From Arachis hypogaea (Eukaryota; Streptophyta; Magnoliopsida; Fabales; Fabaceae): a DNA stretch of 64,000 nt. The DNA is taken from NCBI RefSeq assembly GCF_003086295.3, contig NC_092042.1, positions 36,875,419-36,939,418 of the forward strand. Direction: 5' to 3'. This document shows positions 1 through 11,741 of this stretch, one piece after another (position 1 is the stretch's first letter; every line of letters begins with the position of its first letter). The translations under genes and the position numbers were made by a program. A model generated the notes under the pieces. That model was not told the origin of the DNA and made no database searches. It saw nothing but the letters and a program-made list of their open reading frames with translations.

Positions 1-2285
1 CAACGCCAGGAATGGTTACTTGGCTAGGCACCAAGTCTTGGGTGCCAACCAAGTTGCTAACGCCAATCAAGGCCACCATTCACGTTGCTAACGCCAGGGA
101 GAGTGCCATTCACGTTGCTAACGCCAGGGAGGAGCACCATCACGTTGCAACGCCAGGGATAGTGCCACCACGTTGCCAACGCCAGCTTCTATGGGCGTGT
201 TCAACTGGCAACGTGGGAAGCAATGCCTGGAGTAGGAAAGAAGGCTCGAGCACGTTGCCAACTCAAGAAAGCATTGGCGTGTTTGGCAACAACGCCAGGA
301 AGCTTTGGATGATGAAAATGTGATGCACGTTGCTAACTTGGAATATAGGGGCGTTATCCACAACAACTCCAACAAGGCAGCCTGACCATGTCCACTTCAA
401 TGGAAGATATCTTGAGCTACAGAGATCCAAATTGAGTGCTTCAGTTGCGTTGGAAAGCTAACATTCAGAGCTTTCCAACCATATATAATAGTCTATGGTG
501 GGACAAAATTGAAGCAACAGAGTCACTTTAGGCCCTAAAAACAGAACATTGAGTGAATTAGAAGGCTAGAATGAGCCTGGAGGGGCACGACACGTGCCAC
601 GTGCTAGAAGGGCGTTTTGCAAAACGCCAGCCCCAAACCTGCTTGGGAGCTAGGCACGGGCACGTTCCAACTTGGGGTGAGGTGCTTTTGGCAACAACTT
701 GGAGCTTAACCTTACCTTCTTTGAGGAAGCATAACTTGAGCTAGAAAGTCAATTGAGGATTCCACATGGCATTGGAAAATAGACTTCAGAGCTTTCAATA
801 TGTATATTCATATGAAGCAGAAGTTGACACTCAAATTCTGGGCTACATTAGCATGAAAGTAGAGCCAAGAAGGGGAAAGCAGTTGTTAGCAACAACTTGG
901 GCTAGCAACGCCCAAGTCTCAAACTCATTCCAGAAATTGTGATGCACGTTGCCGTGCATTAGGCCAGCGTTTGCAAAATGCCCCATGGCAGAATGATGAA
1001 TGCTTTCTTTCCATTCTAGCACACTTCTTTATTGAGCCAAGATTCAACAAAGAGAACCCATATGCTACCCAATTCAAGATCTTTGAAAGAGTTTTAGGAG
1101 TAGTATAAATAGAAGAGATTGGTGTATTGTACGGACTTTTTTACACTTTTTGACACTTAGAACTTTTCATACTTTTAGCACTTTATTTTGGAACTCTTTA
1201 GTACTTCCGGAAGGATACCCGGATGGCATTTTTGGTTTCTCTTGGAACTTCTCTTCTTCATTTCTAAGCTTTAAGCATTTCATTCTTTTCTTCATTTTTC
1301 TTTGCATTAGTTTAATTTTGGTTTATGGCAATTGTTGTTGAAATTGGAGCATGACTCACTAACCCCACTTTCATTAGGGGAAGAGCTCTGCTTGTGAAAT
1401 GAATTGGTGAACTCCATCTTCTCCTTCAATCTAGTGGTTGATCTAAGAGGATCTCTTGATCTTCAAAGATTCAACCACCATCGAGAGAGGGTTAATCTTA
1501 TGATTATGTGGTGATTTGAGGAATGAGCCACATAATTCAGTTTAGAGTTCATCCTTTCATGATTCCTTAATCAAAAACCTTGGTTAGTATGTGAGATGTA
1601 CTCTCCTTGGTTGAGATTATGGGATTGTGTGGCTGGATTAGATTTGTGCTTCATCTCTTCTCATGAACAATTAGATCACGAGAGTGGCAATTGGTTATGT
1701 TGAGAGGATTGAATCACCAAGAGATTGGGATTCAATCACCCACTTGCCATGGATCTATACCCATGATTGAGAAGGATTTGACTAACATCAATTCATGAAA
1801 ACTTGCATCTCTGATCCCTAATGATCCTCTCTATCCTTAATTCTCATTTCTTTTGCTCTTAGTGCTTGAATACCCATTACCCAATTCCCTTTTACATTCT
1901 TGCAATTATTATTCTTGTCATTTACATTCTGTTTCTTATTTCTTGCTATTTACTATTTTGCTCTTTGAATTCAGCACTTTATTTTCTTTGCAATTTACTT
2001 TTGATGTCATTTAAGTTTCTTGCACTTTAAGTTTCCGTTATTTACTTTCCCTTTATTTCTTTCTTTTAGTTCTTTACACTCTTTGCCATTTAAATTCTTG
2101 CAACTATGTTCAAAATCAAAATGCTCATGAAATCAAAACTATGTTCGTTTGACTAAATCTACCATTTAACTAAAGTTGCTTAATCTACCAATCTCGTGGG
2201 ATCGACCTCACTCTTTGTGAGTTTTATTACTTGATACGACCCGGTATATTGCCGGTTGCACGTGAAATCTAATTTTTACGTATCA
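1..2285 (+). repeat. E1 5' LTR, left-truncated by the window
   Basis: Collinear with 12822-15225 of the 3' LTR but about 119 bases shorter. Nearly all the shortfall is one-base losses in the first ~1550 bases, while ~1560-2285 is almost identical to the other copy. Ends ...TACGTATCA at 2285, six bases before the primer site. Contains a TATA box at 1104-1111. Confidence 0.93.
1104..1111 (+). promoter_or_regulatory. TATA box of E1 5' LTR
   Basis: TATAAATA in the context gtagTATAAATAgaag, conserved in the 3' LTR at 14011-14018. It follows the GGCGTTGCCAAC-rich part of the LTR, so it probably marks the U3/R boundary region. No transcription start can be seen directly. Confidence 0.55.
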
Positions 2286-2291
2286 AGTTTT

Positions 2292-2310
2292 TGGCGCCGT
2301 TGCCGGGGAT
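2292..2310 (+). other. E1 primer-binding site, tRNA-Asp
   Basis: TGGCGCCGTTGCCGGGGAT is complementary to the 3' end (with CCA) of plant tRNA-Asp(GTC) over 19 bases. It starts six bases (agtttt) after the LTR end, the same spacing as in element R. Confidence 0.92.
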
Positions 2311-2478
2311 TGGAAAGATTGACAATGATTAAGTGAAAGGTGGTTTAGATTAAGCATTTTCTTTGTGTTTTTGTTAAGCCACTAACTGTTTGATACTTTG
2401 TTTCACTAACCCAATTCACTCTAGTTCAGAGTGCTCACTTGTATTTGGTTTTTTTTTTTCAACTATTATATGAGAAAA

Positions 2479-2512
<34 letters not shown>

Positions 2513-2533
2513 ATAAAATTTGATCAAACAATA

Positions 2534-5382
2534 ATGAAAAGAAGGTGTTATCTGTACACTATCCTGATCCAACATTGTGGGAGTAGTATTGCTACAAATG
2601 TTCATGCTCATAACTTTGAGTTGAAACCTCAGCTCATCACTTTGGTACAGAATAATTGCTCTTATGGAGGGGACCTCTTGAAGACCCGAATCAACATCTC
2701 TCTGTTTTTCTGAGGATATGCAATACAGTGAAGACAAATGGAGTGCATCCAGATGTCTACAAGCTGCTACTGTTTCCATTCTCTTTGAGGGACAAGGCCA
2801 CTCAATGGCTAGAGTCATTCCCCAAGGAAAGCCTCAACAATTGGAATGATGTGATGGGCAGATTTCTAGCAAAGTTCTACCCACCTCAAAAAATCATCAA
2901 GTTGAAGACAGAGGTTCAAACTTTCAGGCAAATGGAAGGGGAGTCATTGTATGAAGCCTGGGAAAGATATAAGGCACTAATGAGAAGATGTCCCCCTGAT
3001 ATGTTTAGTGATTGGGTTAAGCTCCAAAACTTCTATGAAGGCTTAAGCTTAGAAGCAAGGAAGGGACTAGATTACTCATCAGGAGGATCACTCAACATGA
3101 TGAAAACTGCAGAGGAGGCTCAAGACCTCATTGAGATTGTGGCAAACAATCAATATTACTACTCATCAGAGAGGCAGCACAATCCGACCCCAAAGAAAGG
3201 TGTAATGGAGCTTGAAGGTGTTGATGCTATCTTGGCACAAAATAAGTTAATGCACCAACAAATCCAACAACAAATGGAGATGATAACAAAGAGAATGGAT
3301 GGTTTGCAACTTGCAGCAGTGAACACAACAAATCAACCATTGCTTGAATGGAACCAAGGTGAAGGGACCAATGTTGAACAACCACAAGAACAAGTTCAAT
3401 ACATGCAGAATACTTCAAATTCTCAAGATGAATTTCATGGTGATACATACAACCCATCTTGGAAAAATCATCCCAATCTAAAGTGGGGTGAAAACCATTG
3501 GCAAAAGAATAGCAACCACAATCAAACCCGTAACCCAAACAACCAAAATCACCATGCCAACAACACTAACCAATATAGAAAAACACAAAACACATATCAA
3601 CCACCCCATCATAACTCACAAACTCACCAAAATAACTTCTCTGCACCATCATCCAACTCACAAAATTACCACACTAATCCACCCAACAACTTCCAACAAC
3701 AATCAACCCCCATCATACCCCCAATTGACCATCATGAAACTAGAATCTCAAGTCTTGAAGCAACCTTGCAAGCACTTGCTCAAACCACTCAAGCCTTAGC
3801 TAAGGGACACAAGGAACATGAGGTCATCATGAAGAATATTGAGAGACAAGTGGGACAATTAGCCAAACAAGCTGAGCGACCAACCAATGTTCTCCCAAGT
3901 GACACAATACCCAACCCAAGAGAAGAATGTAAAGCTCTGCAGTTAAGGAGTGGCAAGGTAGTTGGTGAAAGTTCGAATAAAGAAGCAATAAAACCCAAAG
4001 AGCAAGACACAGTGGAAGTAAATGTGGAAAGGCAAGATGAAGAAAAGGCTTCAACATCTAACAAAGGCAAAGAAGTTGTCAAGCCACAAGGCAATCCACC
4101 CAGACAAAGGAGCAACCATGATAGCAATGGGAGTGTGAATCCACAACAAGAAAACAAAAATGAAGGAGTAAAAGCCTATGTACCCAAGCTTCCATACCCA
4201 ACTAGGATACACAAAGGAGCAAAGGACCAACAATTCCCAAGGTTCTTGGAAATCTTCAAGAAACTTGAAATCAACATCCCATTGGCAGAAGCTCTGGAAC
4301 AGATGCCATTATATGCAAAGTTTCTTAAGGAATTGATCACAAAGAAGAGAAGTTGGCAAGAAAAAGAAACGGTGATTCTCAATCAAGAGTGTAGTGCCAT
4401 CATTCAAAAAGGGCTACCTCCAAAACTCAAAGACCCTGGCAGCTTTCTCATACCTTGCACGATTGGGAGCATGGCTGTTGACAAGTCACTTTGTGATCTG
4501 GGAGCAAGCATTAACCTAATGCCCCTTACCATGATGAAGAAAATGATGATTGAAGAGCTTAAACCCACAAAGATGTCACTCCAACTTGCTGACAGATCCA
4601 TCAAAATACCAAATGGAGTAGTTGAGAACCTCTTGGTGAAGGTGGGAAACTTCATATTCCCAGCTGATTTTGTGGTCCTAGACATGGATGAAGAGGGAAA
4701 CAATTCAGTCATTCTTGGTAGACCCTTTTTGGCTACAGCTAGAACAATCATTGATGTGGAAAAAGGAGAGATGATTTTCAAAGTGCATGATGAGCAAATG
4801 ACCATAAATGTCTTCAAAGCAATGCAACACCCTGTTGAGAAAGAAAATTGCATGAGGATTGATGTAGTAGATTCTTTGGTTGAAGAAGTGCTTGACACAA
4901 ACCATCAAATGAAACAAGAGGAAGTCCATAACATCAAGGGACAAGAAGGAAACAAATTGGAAGCATCAGAGGAACCAAGTGAAGCTACCAAAGAAGAGGC
5001 ACCACAACAAGAGTTGAAACCACTACCCCCTCATCTTAAATATGCATTCCTTGGTGAGAAGGATAGCTTCCCAGTAATCATCAATTCCACATTGAAGGCA
5101 GAGGAAGAAGAAAAGCTCCTTGTGGTTTTGAGAGCTCACAAAGAGGCATTGGGATGGACCATTGATGACTTGAAAGGCATAAGCCCTGCTGTATGCATGC
5201 ACAAGATACTTCTAGAGGAGAATTCCAAACCAGTGGTACAACCTCAAAGAAGATTGAATCCCACAATGAAGGAGGTTGTTCAAAAGGAAGTCCTGAAGTT
5301 GTGTAAGGCTGGGATCATCTACCCTATATCTGACAGCCCATGGGTCAGTCCAGTGCAAGTAGTGCCTAAGAAAGGGGGATGA
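2534..5382 (+). pseudogene. E1 gag-protease (start of gag-pol), broken by two one-base gaps
   Basis: Capsid precursor and aspartic protease of E1. The likely start is the ATG at 2534, after a 30-base A tract (2481-2510). The Gag frame is lost near 2664-2669, where a G run is one base short, and continues in the frame open from 2656. The retrotransposon Gag region covers roughly residues 10-140 of the later frame (GPLEDPNQH, then FRQMEGESLYEAWERYKAL). An Asn/Gln/His-rich linker follows and no CCHC zinc knuckle is seen. The protease is near residues 610-720, with active site CDLGASINLMP, the usual Asp-Leu-Gly-Ala form for this clade. The frame then enters the start of reverse transcriptase and stops at 5380-5382 because a second G run is one base short; pol continues in the next frame. 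Whether the breaks are mutations or consensus errors is open. Confidence 0.88.
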
Positions 5383-7895
5383 CTGTCATTGTTAATGAGA
5401 AGAATGAGCTTATTCCAACACGAACAGTGACAGGGTGGAGGATGTGCATAGACTATAGGAGGCTGAATGATGCCACACGGAAAGATCACTTCCCTCTACC
5501 TTTCATTGATCAGATGCTTGAAAGGTTGGCTGGCCATGCCTATTACTGTTTTCTTGATGGATACTCTGGGTATAATCAGATAGTGGTTGACCCCATGGAT
5601 CAAGAGAAGACGTCCTTTACTTGTCCCTTTGGAGTCTTTGCATATAGGAGAATGCCATTTGGACTGTGTAATGCCCCAGCTACCTTTCAAAGGTGCATGC
5701 TATCAATCTTCTCAGACATGGTAGAAAAATTTATTGAAGTCTTTATGGATGATTTCTCTGTTTTTGGTGACTCTTTCAATACTTGCTTGCATCATCTTAC
5801 CCTAGTCTTGAAAAGGTGCCAAGAAACCAATTTAGTTCTGAATTGGGAGAAGTGCCATTTCATGGTACCCGAAGGCATTGTTCTTGGTCACAAAATTTCA
5901 AGAAAGGGGATAGAAGTTGACAAGGCAAAAGTAGAAATTATAGAAAAACTTCCTTTGCCAACTAGTGTGAAAGCCGTTAGAAGTTTCTTAGGACATGCTG
6001 GTTTCTATAGGAGATTCATCAAAGATTTTTCCAAAATAGCAAAGCCATTAAGCAATTTGTTGGTGGTAGACAACCCTTTTATTTTTGATGATGAATGCAA
6101 ACATGCTTTTGAAACTCTAAAGGCTAAGCTCACCACAGCACCAATCATCACACCCCCAAGTTGGGGACTACCTTTTGAACTCATGTGTGATGCAAGTAAT
6201 CTTGCAATTGGTGCTGTGTTGGGGCAGAGGAAGGAAAAGAAGCTTCATGTTATCTACTATGCAAGTAAGATATTGAATGAAACTCAAAGAAACTACACCA
6301 CAACAGAGAAAGAGTTACTAGCCGTGGTATATGCTTTTGATAAGTTTAGACAATATTTGATTGGGTCTAAAGTCTTAGTGTATACTGACCATGCTGCTAT
6401 TAAGAATCTTATGTCAAAACAGGATACCAAACCAAGGCTAATCAGATGGGTGCTACTCCTACAAGAGTTTGACATTGAGATCAAAGATAGAAAGGGAAGT
6501 GAAAATCAAGTTGCTGATCACTTATCAAGGGTACCACAAGATGCATACCAAGACAACCTTCCATCAATAAATGAAGAGTTTCCAGATGAACACCTCTTGC
6601 ACATTCAACATGTCCCTTGGTTTGCAGACATGGCCAACTACAAGGCGGGAAGAATCATTCCACAAGAGTACACAAAACAACAAGTTAAGAAGCTGCTACA
6701 TGAGGCTAGGTTCTTCTTCTGGGATGACCCATTCTTGTTCAAAAGATGCCCAGATGGAATGATAAGAAGATGTGTGTCAGAGGATGAGATGAAGAACATA
6801 CTATGGCATTGTCACAACTCTAATTATGGTGGTCATTTTGGGGCTGAAAGAACGGCTGCAAAGGTCCTTCAAAGTGGTTTCTACTGGCCTTCAATCTTCA
6901 AGGATGCTAGAGAGTTTGTGAGCCAATGCAATGAATGTCAAAGAACAGGGGGTTTGTCAAAGAAAAATGAGATGCCTCAGAAGTTCATTTTGGAAGTTGA
7001 ACTCTTTGATCTGTGGGGAATAGATTTCATGGGACCTTTTCCTCCATCCTACACATTCAAATACATCTTGGTAGCAGTAGAGTATGTCTCCAAATGGGTA
7101 GAAGCAATAGCCACCACCACATGTGATACCAACGTGGTCTTGCAATTCCTCAAGAAGAACATCTTCACTAGATTTGGAGTGCCCAAAGGACTTATAAGTG
7201 ATGGGGGAAGCCACTTTTGCAACAAGCAACTAAATTCTTTACTCCACAAATATGGTGTTACTCACAAAGTGGCCACACCATATCACCCACAAACCAATGG
7301 GCAAGCTGAACTTGCCAACAGAGAGCTAAAAAGGATCTTGGAGAAAACTGTGGGAACAACAAGAAAGGATTGGGTTAGGAAGCTGGATGATGCACTTTGG
7401 GCATATAGGACAGCCTTCAAGACACCCATAGGAAAATCTCCATTTCAGCTAGTGTATGGAAAGGCATGCCACCTCCCTGTGGAGCTTGAACATAAGGCCT
7501 TTTGGGCCACCAAACTTCTGAATTTAGATGCTCAAGCAGCAGGAGAGAAGAGGTTGCTACAACTCAATGAACTTGAGGAGTTCAGATTGGAGGCATATGA
7601 CAATGCCAAAATATACAAAGAGAGAGCAAAGAGATGGCATGATAAGAGGATCTCTCAAAGAACATTCGAACCGGGCCAAAAGGTGTTGTTATTCAACTCA
7701 AGATTGAAGATCTTCCCTGGGAAGCTGAGGTCTAGATGGACTGGTCCATACACCATCACCAAAGTATCACCTCATGGCTATGTCGAATTACTTGATGAAG
7801 CCTCAAAACAAACCTTCACAGCTAATGGACATAGGGTGAAGCACTATTTTGGTGGCCCTTGGAGCAAGGAAGAGAGTGTGCAACTCTTAACATGA
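5379..7895 (+). CDS. E1 pol: reverse transcriptase, RNase H, integrase
   Basis: Replication and integration enzymes of E1, one open 838-residue frame that would be joined to gag-pro but for the missing base at about 5374-5378. Reverse transcriptase runs from the start to ~residue 200, with catalytic FMDD near 122 (Phe in place of the common Tyr). RNase H is at ~260-395, with MCDAS and [12 protein letters not shown]. Integrase has a His/Cys zinc-binding segment (~470-525, ending CNECQ) and catalytic Asp in IDFMGP (~547), Asp in ISDGG (~606) and Glu in the QAELANRE region (~643). A C-terminal GPY-like segment ([15 protein letters not shown]) follows and no chromodomain. The first ATG overlaps the gag-pro stop by four bases, but this is created by the lost G and is not a genuine translation start. 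Confidence 0.93.
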   Translation: MTVIVNEKNELIPTRTVTGWRMCIDYRRLNDATRKDHFPLPFIDQMLERLAGHAYYCFLDGYSGYNQIVVDPMDQEKTSFTCPFGVFAYRRMPFGLCNAPATFQRCMLSIFSDMVEKFIEVFMDDFSVFGDSFNTCLHHLTLVLKRCQETNLVLNWEKCHFMVPEGIVLGHKISRKGIEVDKAKVEIIEKLPLPTSVKAVRSFLGHAGFYRRFIKDFSKIAKPLSNLLVVDNPFIFDDECKHAFETLKAKLTTAPIITPPSWGLPFELMCDASNLAIGAVLGQRKEKKLHVIYYASKILNETQRNYTTTEKELLAVVYAFDKFRQYLIGSKVLVYTDHAAIKNLMSKQDTKPRLIRWVLLLQEFDIEIKDRKGSENQVADHLSRVPQDAYQDNLPSINEEFPDEHLLHIQHVPWFADMANYKAGRIIPQEYTKQQVKKLLHEARFFFWDDPFLFKRCPDGMIRRCVSEDEMKNILWHCHNSNYGGHFGAERTAAKVLQSGFYWPSIFKDAREFVSQCNECQRTGGLSKKNEMPQKFILEVELFDLWGIDFMGPFPPSYTFKYILVAVEYVSKWVEAIATTTCDTNVVLQFLKKNIFTRFGVPKGLISDGGSHFCNKQLNSLLHKYGVTHKVATPYHPQTNGQAELANRELKRILEKTVGTTRKDWVRKLDDALWAYRTAFKTPIGKSPFQLVYGKACHLPVELEHKAFWATKLLNLDAQAAGEKRLLQLNELEEFRLEAYDNAKIYKERAKRWHDKRISQRTFEPGQKVLLFNSRLKIFPGKLRSRWTGPYTITKVSPHGYVELLDEASKQTFTANGHRVKHYFGGPWSKEESVQLLT

Positions 7896-7910
7896 GCAAA
7901 GAAGCTGCAG

Positions 7911-7958
7911 TGTCAAGCTAAGGACAATAAACAAGCGCTTCATGGGAGGCAACCCATG
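7911..7958 (+). promoter_or_regulatory. Conserved post-pol element with AGGCAA-loop hairpin (E1)
   Basis: Fifteen bases after the pol stop lies a block starting TGTCAAGCTAAGGACA and ending in the perfect hairpin CATGGG-AGGCAA-CCCATG (7941-7958). The same block is in E2 at 15454-15500 with a changed but still paired stem and the same loop. Its place between pol and ORF3 suggests a role in the RNA (splicing, ORF3 translation or packaging); the role is inference. Confidence 0.6.
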
Positions 7959-9005
7959 CACAGGGAGTCTTTTATTTTCATATTTTAGTAACCAATAATG
8001 ATTAAGTAGACTAGTACATGATGTATGCAAGGCACTAAGTTTGGTGTGGCCAATCTTGAAGTAATGGCAAAAGTGTGTTCTACAACACTTAGCCACAAAC
8101 TAAGTTTGGTGTCCATACATACACGAAAATGCTAGACTATGGAAGTATAATCAATTATTTTAGTTGAAAAAAAAAAAGAAGAACGTTGAAATAGCATATA
8201 ATGTAGGTAAAATACTAAGTTTGGTGTGGCTATCTTTGGAATTAATTCCATAGAACACTTAGTCACAAACTAAGTTTGGTGTCTTTACTTACATTAATAA
8301 TGCTAGAAAAAAATAGATTCATAAATTTTAATTTTAGTTTAGTCAATTGTGCATAGGAATATCATCATAAGTTTTTAGCTATTAATGTCACTTTAAGAAT
8401 CTCAAACTTTTGGAATTTTGTTGCAGGAAAGAAAGAAAGAAGTGATGGGGAATCTTGGAAGCATATAATGAAAGAAAGAAAGAAATGATGGGGAATCTTG
8501 GTGAGTGAGGTCACGGATACACAAGGAAGGGAAGTCACATGAGTTTTGAACTTTGTGCATGGGGAAAAACAACTCAACATGCATTGGGCACAAGGAAGCA
8601 TGCTCCCCATGCCATGACCGAGCCTTAAATGTCACTAGAACCATGCATCCCCACCAACTTTCACTTTAAATACTTCAACCATATTCATCAAACCTCATTC
8701 TTCATCACTCATTCTTCTACCCCCATAACCTCATTTCATTACCCGAACTCATACTCAACCTCCAACCTATTCCATGTTTCACAAATTCTAGCCTTGAACC
8801 TCATCTTTACCCAACAAAACTCTTGAAGCATCACATCTCCTCACATAACCGAAACACTCCACCCCCCTTCACCATCAATTTCTAGCTTGCCTAAGTCACA
8901 TTGTTGTCATATATCTCTTCCATTCACAACCATTTTCCTTGTGCTTGAGGACAAGCATTCATCTAAGTTTGGTGTGGGAGATTCAACCCTTGCAAGTGAA
9001 CTTCA
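7959..9005 (+). repeat. E1 spacer between pol and ORF3, with reiterated CTAAGTTTGGTGT boxes
   Basis: No coding region is recognised. The box CTAAGTTTGGTGT occurs at 8035, 8100, 8215 and 8270 (two pairs about 175 bp apart, a degenerate tandem duplication) and again at 8963 within a full PPT-like module (8943-8975: GCTTGAGGACAAGCA, then CTAAGTTTGGTGT) 30 bases before the ORF3 start. Two similar blocks at ~8425-8450 and ~8470-8500 repeat GAAAGAAAGAAA...GATGGGGAATCTTGG. Confidence 0.75.
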
Positions 9006-10667
9006 ATGGCCTCATCATCAAGGGATAGGAGAGAAGATGAATTTGATCAAAGAAGATTCAAATCCAAACACAACGAGCGTATCTTCAGCTGGATGTCAAG
9101 CAAAGATGTTGTTCCAGAGTTACCATTCAAGCTAAGAAAAGATGAATACCCTGAAATACAAAAAATAATCAGAAAAAGGGGATGGGAGCTTCTCTGTGAC
9201 CAACCTCAAGAAGTGAGCATGCTTCTCATCCATGAGTTCTACACTAATGTGATAAGAGAATATGATGATGAAGAACCATACATGAGTTATGTAAGAGGTG
9301 TGACTGTTGATTTTAGCCCGGACACCATCAACAGGGTGCTAAAGGTCAAGGCAAAACAGTTTAAACGAGCTAGCTATGAAGAAAGGGTTGAAAATGACCC
9401 AAGATACATGGATGTGGTAAGTGACTTATGCAGAGTAGGCACGGATTGGGTGCTGGATTCACATGGACAACCACTCAAACTTCGGAGAGGTGATCTCATA
9501 CCTCAAGCAAAAGGATGGCATGACATAGTGAGGAGATCATTGATGTCCACTTCAAATAATTCTGAGGTAACGGTGAATAGAGCAATAATGATCCATTGTA
9601 TAATGAAAGGAGGAGAAATCAATGTTGGAGACATTATAGCCAAGAACATCATTGACATAGCTCAAAAAGTCAAACAGGACAGCTGGCTAGGATATCCTAG
9701 TACTATTCTGCGCCTATGTGAAGAAGCTGGAGTGCCTCTGGAAGAATTTGGAGAAACTGATTTGGTCTCTGTTGGAAAACCTCTTACTCGAGAAAGGTTG
9801 GAATTCATCACCACAACCCAATTGGAAAGGCAACCTTTAGCAAGAAGGAAGAAAAGGAAAGAAGCAAGACAAGAGGAGGAGCCTCAAGAAATGGAAGAAC
9901 CTCATACCTTGAACATGAATCAACTCCAAGCCGTTTTGGAAGGAATCTCTGGGCAATATTCACAAATTCAAAGAAGCCAAGAGGAACAAGCTCAGCAACA
10001 AAGGGACCTTTGGCAGTTGATGGACCAACAAAGAGGGGTTCAAGTTCAATGGATGAACCAACAAAATGTGTACCAAGCACACATGATGGAGTTACAACAA
10101 GAACAATATGCCAAGATGCAGGAAGCCATCAACAATTCAACTATGGAACATGAAAGAGCCATGGAGAAAGTAATACAAGAACAAGCTCAACTAAGGAAAG
10201 AGCAAGCTCAGCAAAGAGAGCTTCTCCATAGGTTGGATGCTAGACATGATGCATTTCACAAAGACTTTAATGAAAGCAGAATGTTCAGGGAAGCCAGGCA
10301 TAAGGACAGACTTGATTATGATATATGCACCCAAGAAAAGCTCAGTTACCTCTGCTCCACACCCCTATTACTCAACCCACAAATTAAAACCTTTAATGAA
10401 GCTCGCAAGATATTTGAAGAGCAGGAACTTGCAAGGGTGAGATTTAATCAACAAAGGCTAAAGGAGACAATGATAAGCTCAGGAGTATGGCCAAGAGAAG
10501 AGGGGGATACACCAACAAAACAACAAGGAGAGCTGAGAAGCAAAAAGAAAGAAGATCCAAAGGGAGACTCAACAACAAAACAACAAGGAGAGCTGAGAAA
10601 GAAAAAGAAAGAAGATCCAAAAGGGAAAGGAAAGCAAGGAGAATCAAGCAAGGGAAAAGGGACATGA
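9006..10667 (+). CDS. E1 ORF3, env-position protein of the 'putative plant transposon protein' type
   Basis: 553 residues, start MASSSRDRRED at the first ATG after the PPT-like module. Residues ~30-270 form the conserved globular part, with motifs PFKLRKDEYPEI, HEFYTNV, VDFSPDTINRVL, LRRGDLIPQAKGWHDIV and SEVTVNRAIMIHCIM. These recur in E2 ORF3. Residues ~300-480 are Gln/Glu-rich and probably coiled coil. The tail is Lys-rich with a 19-residue repeat (TKQQGELR...KKKEDPKG, twice). No signal peptide and no membrane segment is evident, so an envelope function is not supported despite the env position. Databases usually label such proteins putative plant transposon protein; the function is unknown. 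The frame is intact over 1.66 kb while gag-pol is broken. Confidence 0.85.
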   Translation: MASSSRDRREDEFDQRRFKSKHNERIFSWMSSKDVVPELPFKLRKDEYPEIQKIIRKRGWELLCDQPQEVSMLLIHEFYTNVIREYDDEEPYMSYVRGVTVDFSPDTINRVLKVKAKQFKRASYEERVENDPRYMDVVSDLCRVGTDWVLDSHGQPLKLRRGDLIPQAKGWHDIVRRSLMSTSNNSEVTVNRAIMIHCIMKGGEINVGDIIAKNIIDIAQKVKQDSWLGYPSTILRLCEEAGVPLEEFGETDLVSVGKPLTRERLEFITTTQLERQPLARRKKRKEARQEEEPQEMEEPHTLNMNQLQAVLEGISGQYSQIQRSQEEQAQQQRDLWQLMDQQRGVQVQWMNQQNVYQAHMMELQQEQYAKMQEAINNSTMEHERAMEKVIQEQAQLRKEQAQQRELLHRLDARHDAFHKDFNESRMFREARHKDRLDYDICTQEKLSYLCSTPLLLNPQIKTFNEARKIFEEQELARVRFNQQRLKETMISSGVWPREEGDTPTKQQGELRSKKKEDPKGDSTTKQQGELRKKKKEDPKGKGKQGESSKGKGT

Positions 10668-11741
10668 AGACAAAAGGTGGTGAAGTTCCTTTGTTTTTCT
10701 TTATGTTTTATTAAATAAAGAAGATGTATGTCTGAAATATGGTATACCTTCTAAGATGCATTTTTTCTTTTTGAAGCATTTTCTTTTATGTTGTCCATTC
10801 CATGCATCACCACTCACAAGTTTGGAATGGTTGCTTGTCTTAAGTACTTTTACTTGTCAATGGAATAAAAGATGTAGTTTGAGTAAGAACAGAGAGAAAT
10901 CTAGCTTAAGAAGGATCATGTTGTCCCATAAGAAAAGTGCTAGTACATTTATTGTGAAAGAATCAATGTTCAAGATATTCAAAAGAATGCTTGCTTATAC
11001 AAGACTAGTTCGGTTAAGGATCACAAAGACTTTATCAGTAAAAGCACAAATAACCTTGACAATAAAGAAAATAGAGTACAAAGAATGAAAGGCTAGGCAT
11101 CAATGACAAAATTTGGATATGTGTCTGTGGTGATTGATGTTAAGAGACATACTTGGGCCAGTAAATCCGAGGGGTGCTTCATCACCCGATAACTTGAGTT
11201 AACTAACTCGGGATTATCGATTGAAAACCCACAATCAAGAGTAGCTCTATAACAGAACATTTAGCAACCCAAAGAGGTGCTGGACACCACTATCCAAACA
11301 AAATTTCAATGTTATATGCCTGTGATTGAATGTGTTAAGGAGAGAGGCTTGAGTTAGTAAATCTTTAAGAGTGTCTCAACACTTAACAACTTGAACCAAC
11401 TGGTTTGGGATTGTTGATTGAAAACTTATGCTAAAGAGCCGCCTTAAGACAAGATTTCGAGCTCATTAGAAATAAAAAAAAAAAGGGAATATAAAAAAGA
11501 AGAGAAGCATCAAGGAAAGAATGGTTCAAGAGTCATGTGCTAAGGTATAAAAGAAGTCTAGTGAAGTTAACCAATTTAGTATTGAAGCAAGCATTTTAAT
11601 TGAAAAAGTTGAATAGTTGTGTTCAATTACAATAAATTAATGATCACACAAGTGAGGATGACATGCTCAATGAAAAATTACTCTCTGGAAGAACATTCAA
11701 GTCTTACATCTTAGATTCTTGTGACAAAGTTTCTATATTTT
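10668..11741 (+). repeat. E1 3' untranslated region with degenerate ~200-bp direct repeat
   Basis: No gene recognised; the short ORF at 10756-11088 lacks family features. About 11110-11255 and 11318-11455 are a decayed tandem pair sharing the order: CTGTG(G)TGATTGA, TTAAG, GAG, CAACTTGA, GGGATT.TTGATTGAAAAC. An A-rich tract lies at 11473-11487. Confidence 0.6.

Noticed and set aside
8629..9135. Two plus-strand ORFs before E1 ORF3
   Set aside because: Thr/Ser/His/Pro-rich, no family features; the second overlaps the ORF3 start in another frame and covers the PPT-like module.
9006..10667. Calling ORF3 a viral envelope protein
   Set aside because: No signal peptide, membrane anchor or cleavage site visible; only its position matches env.
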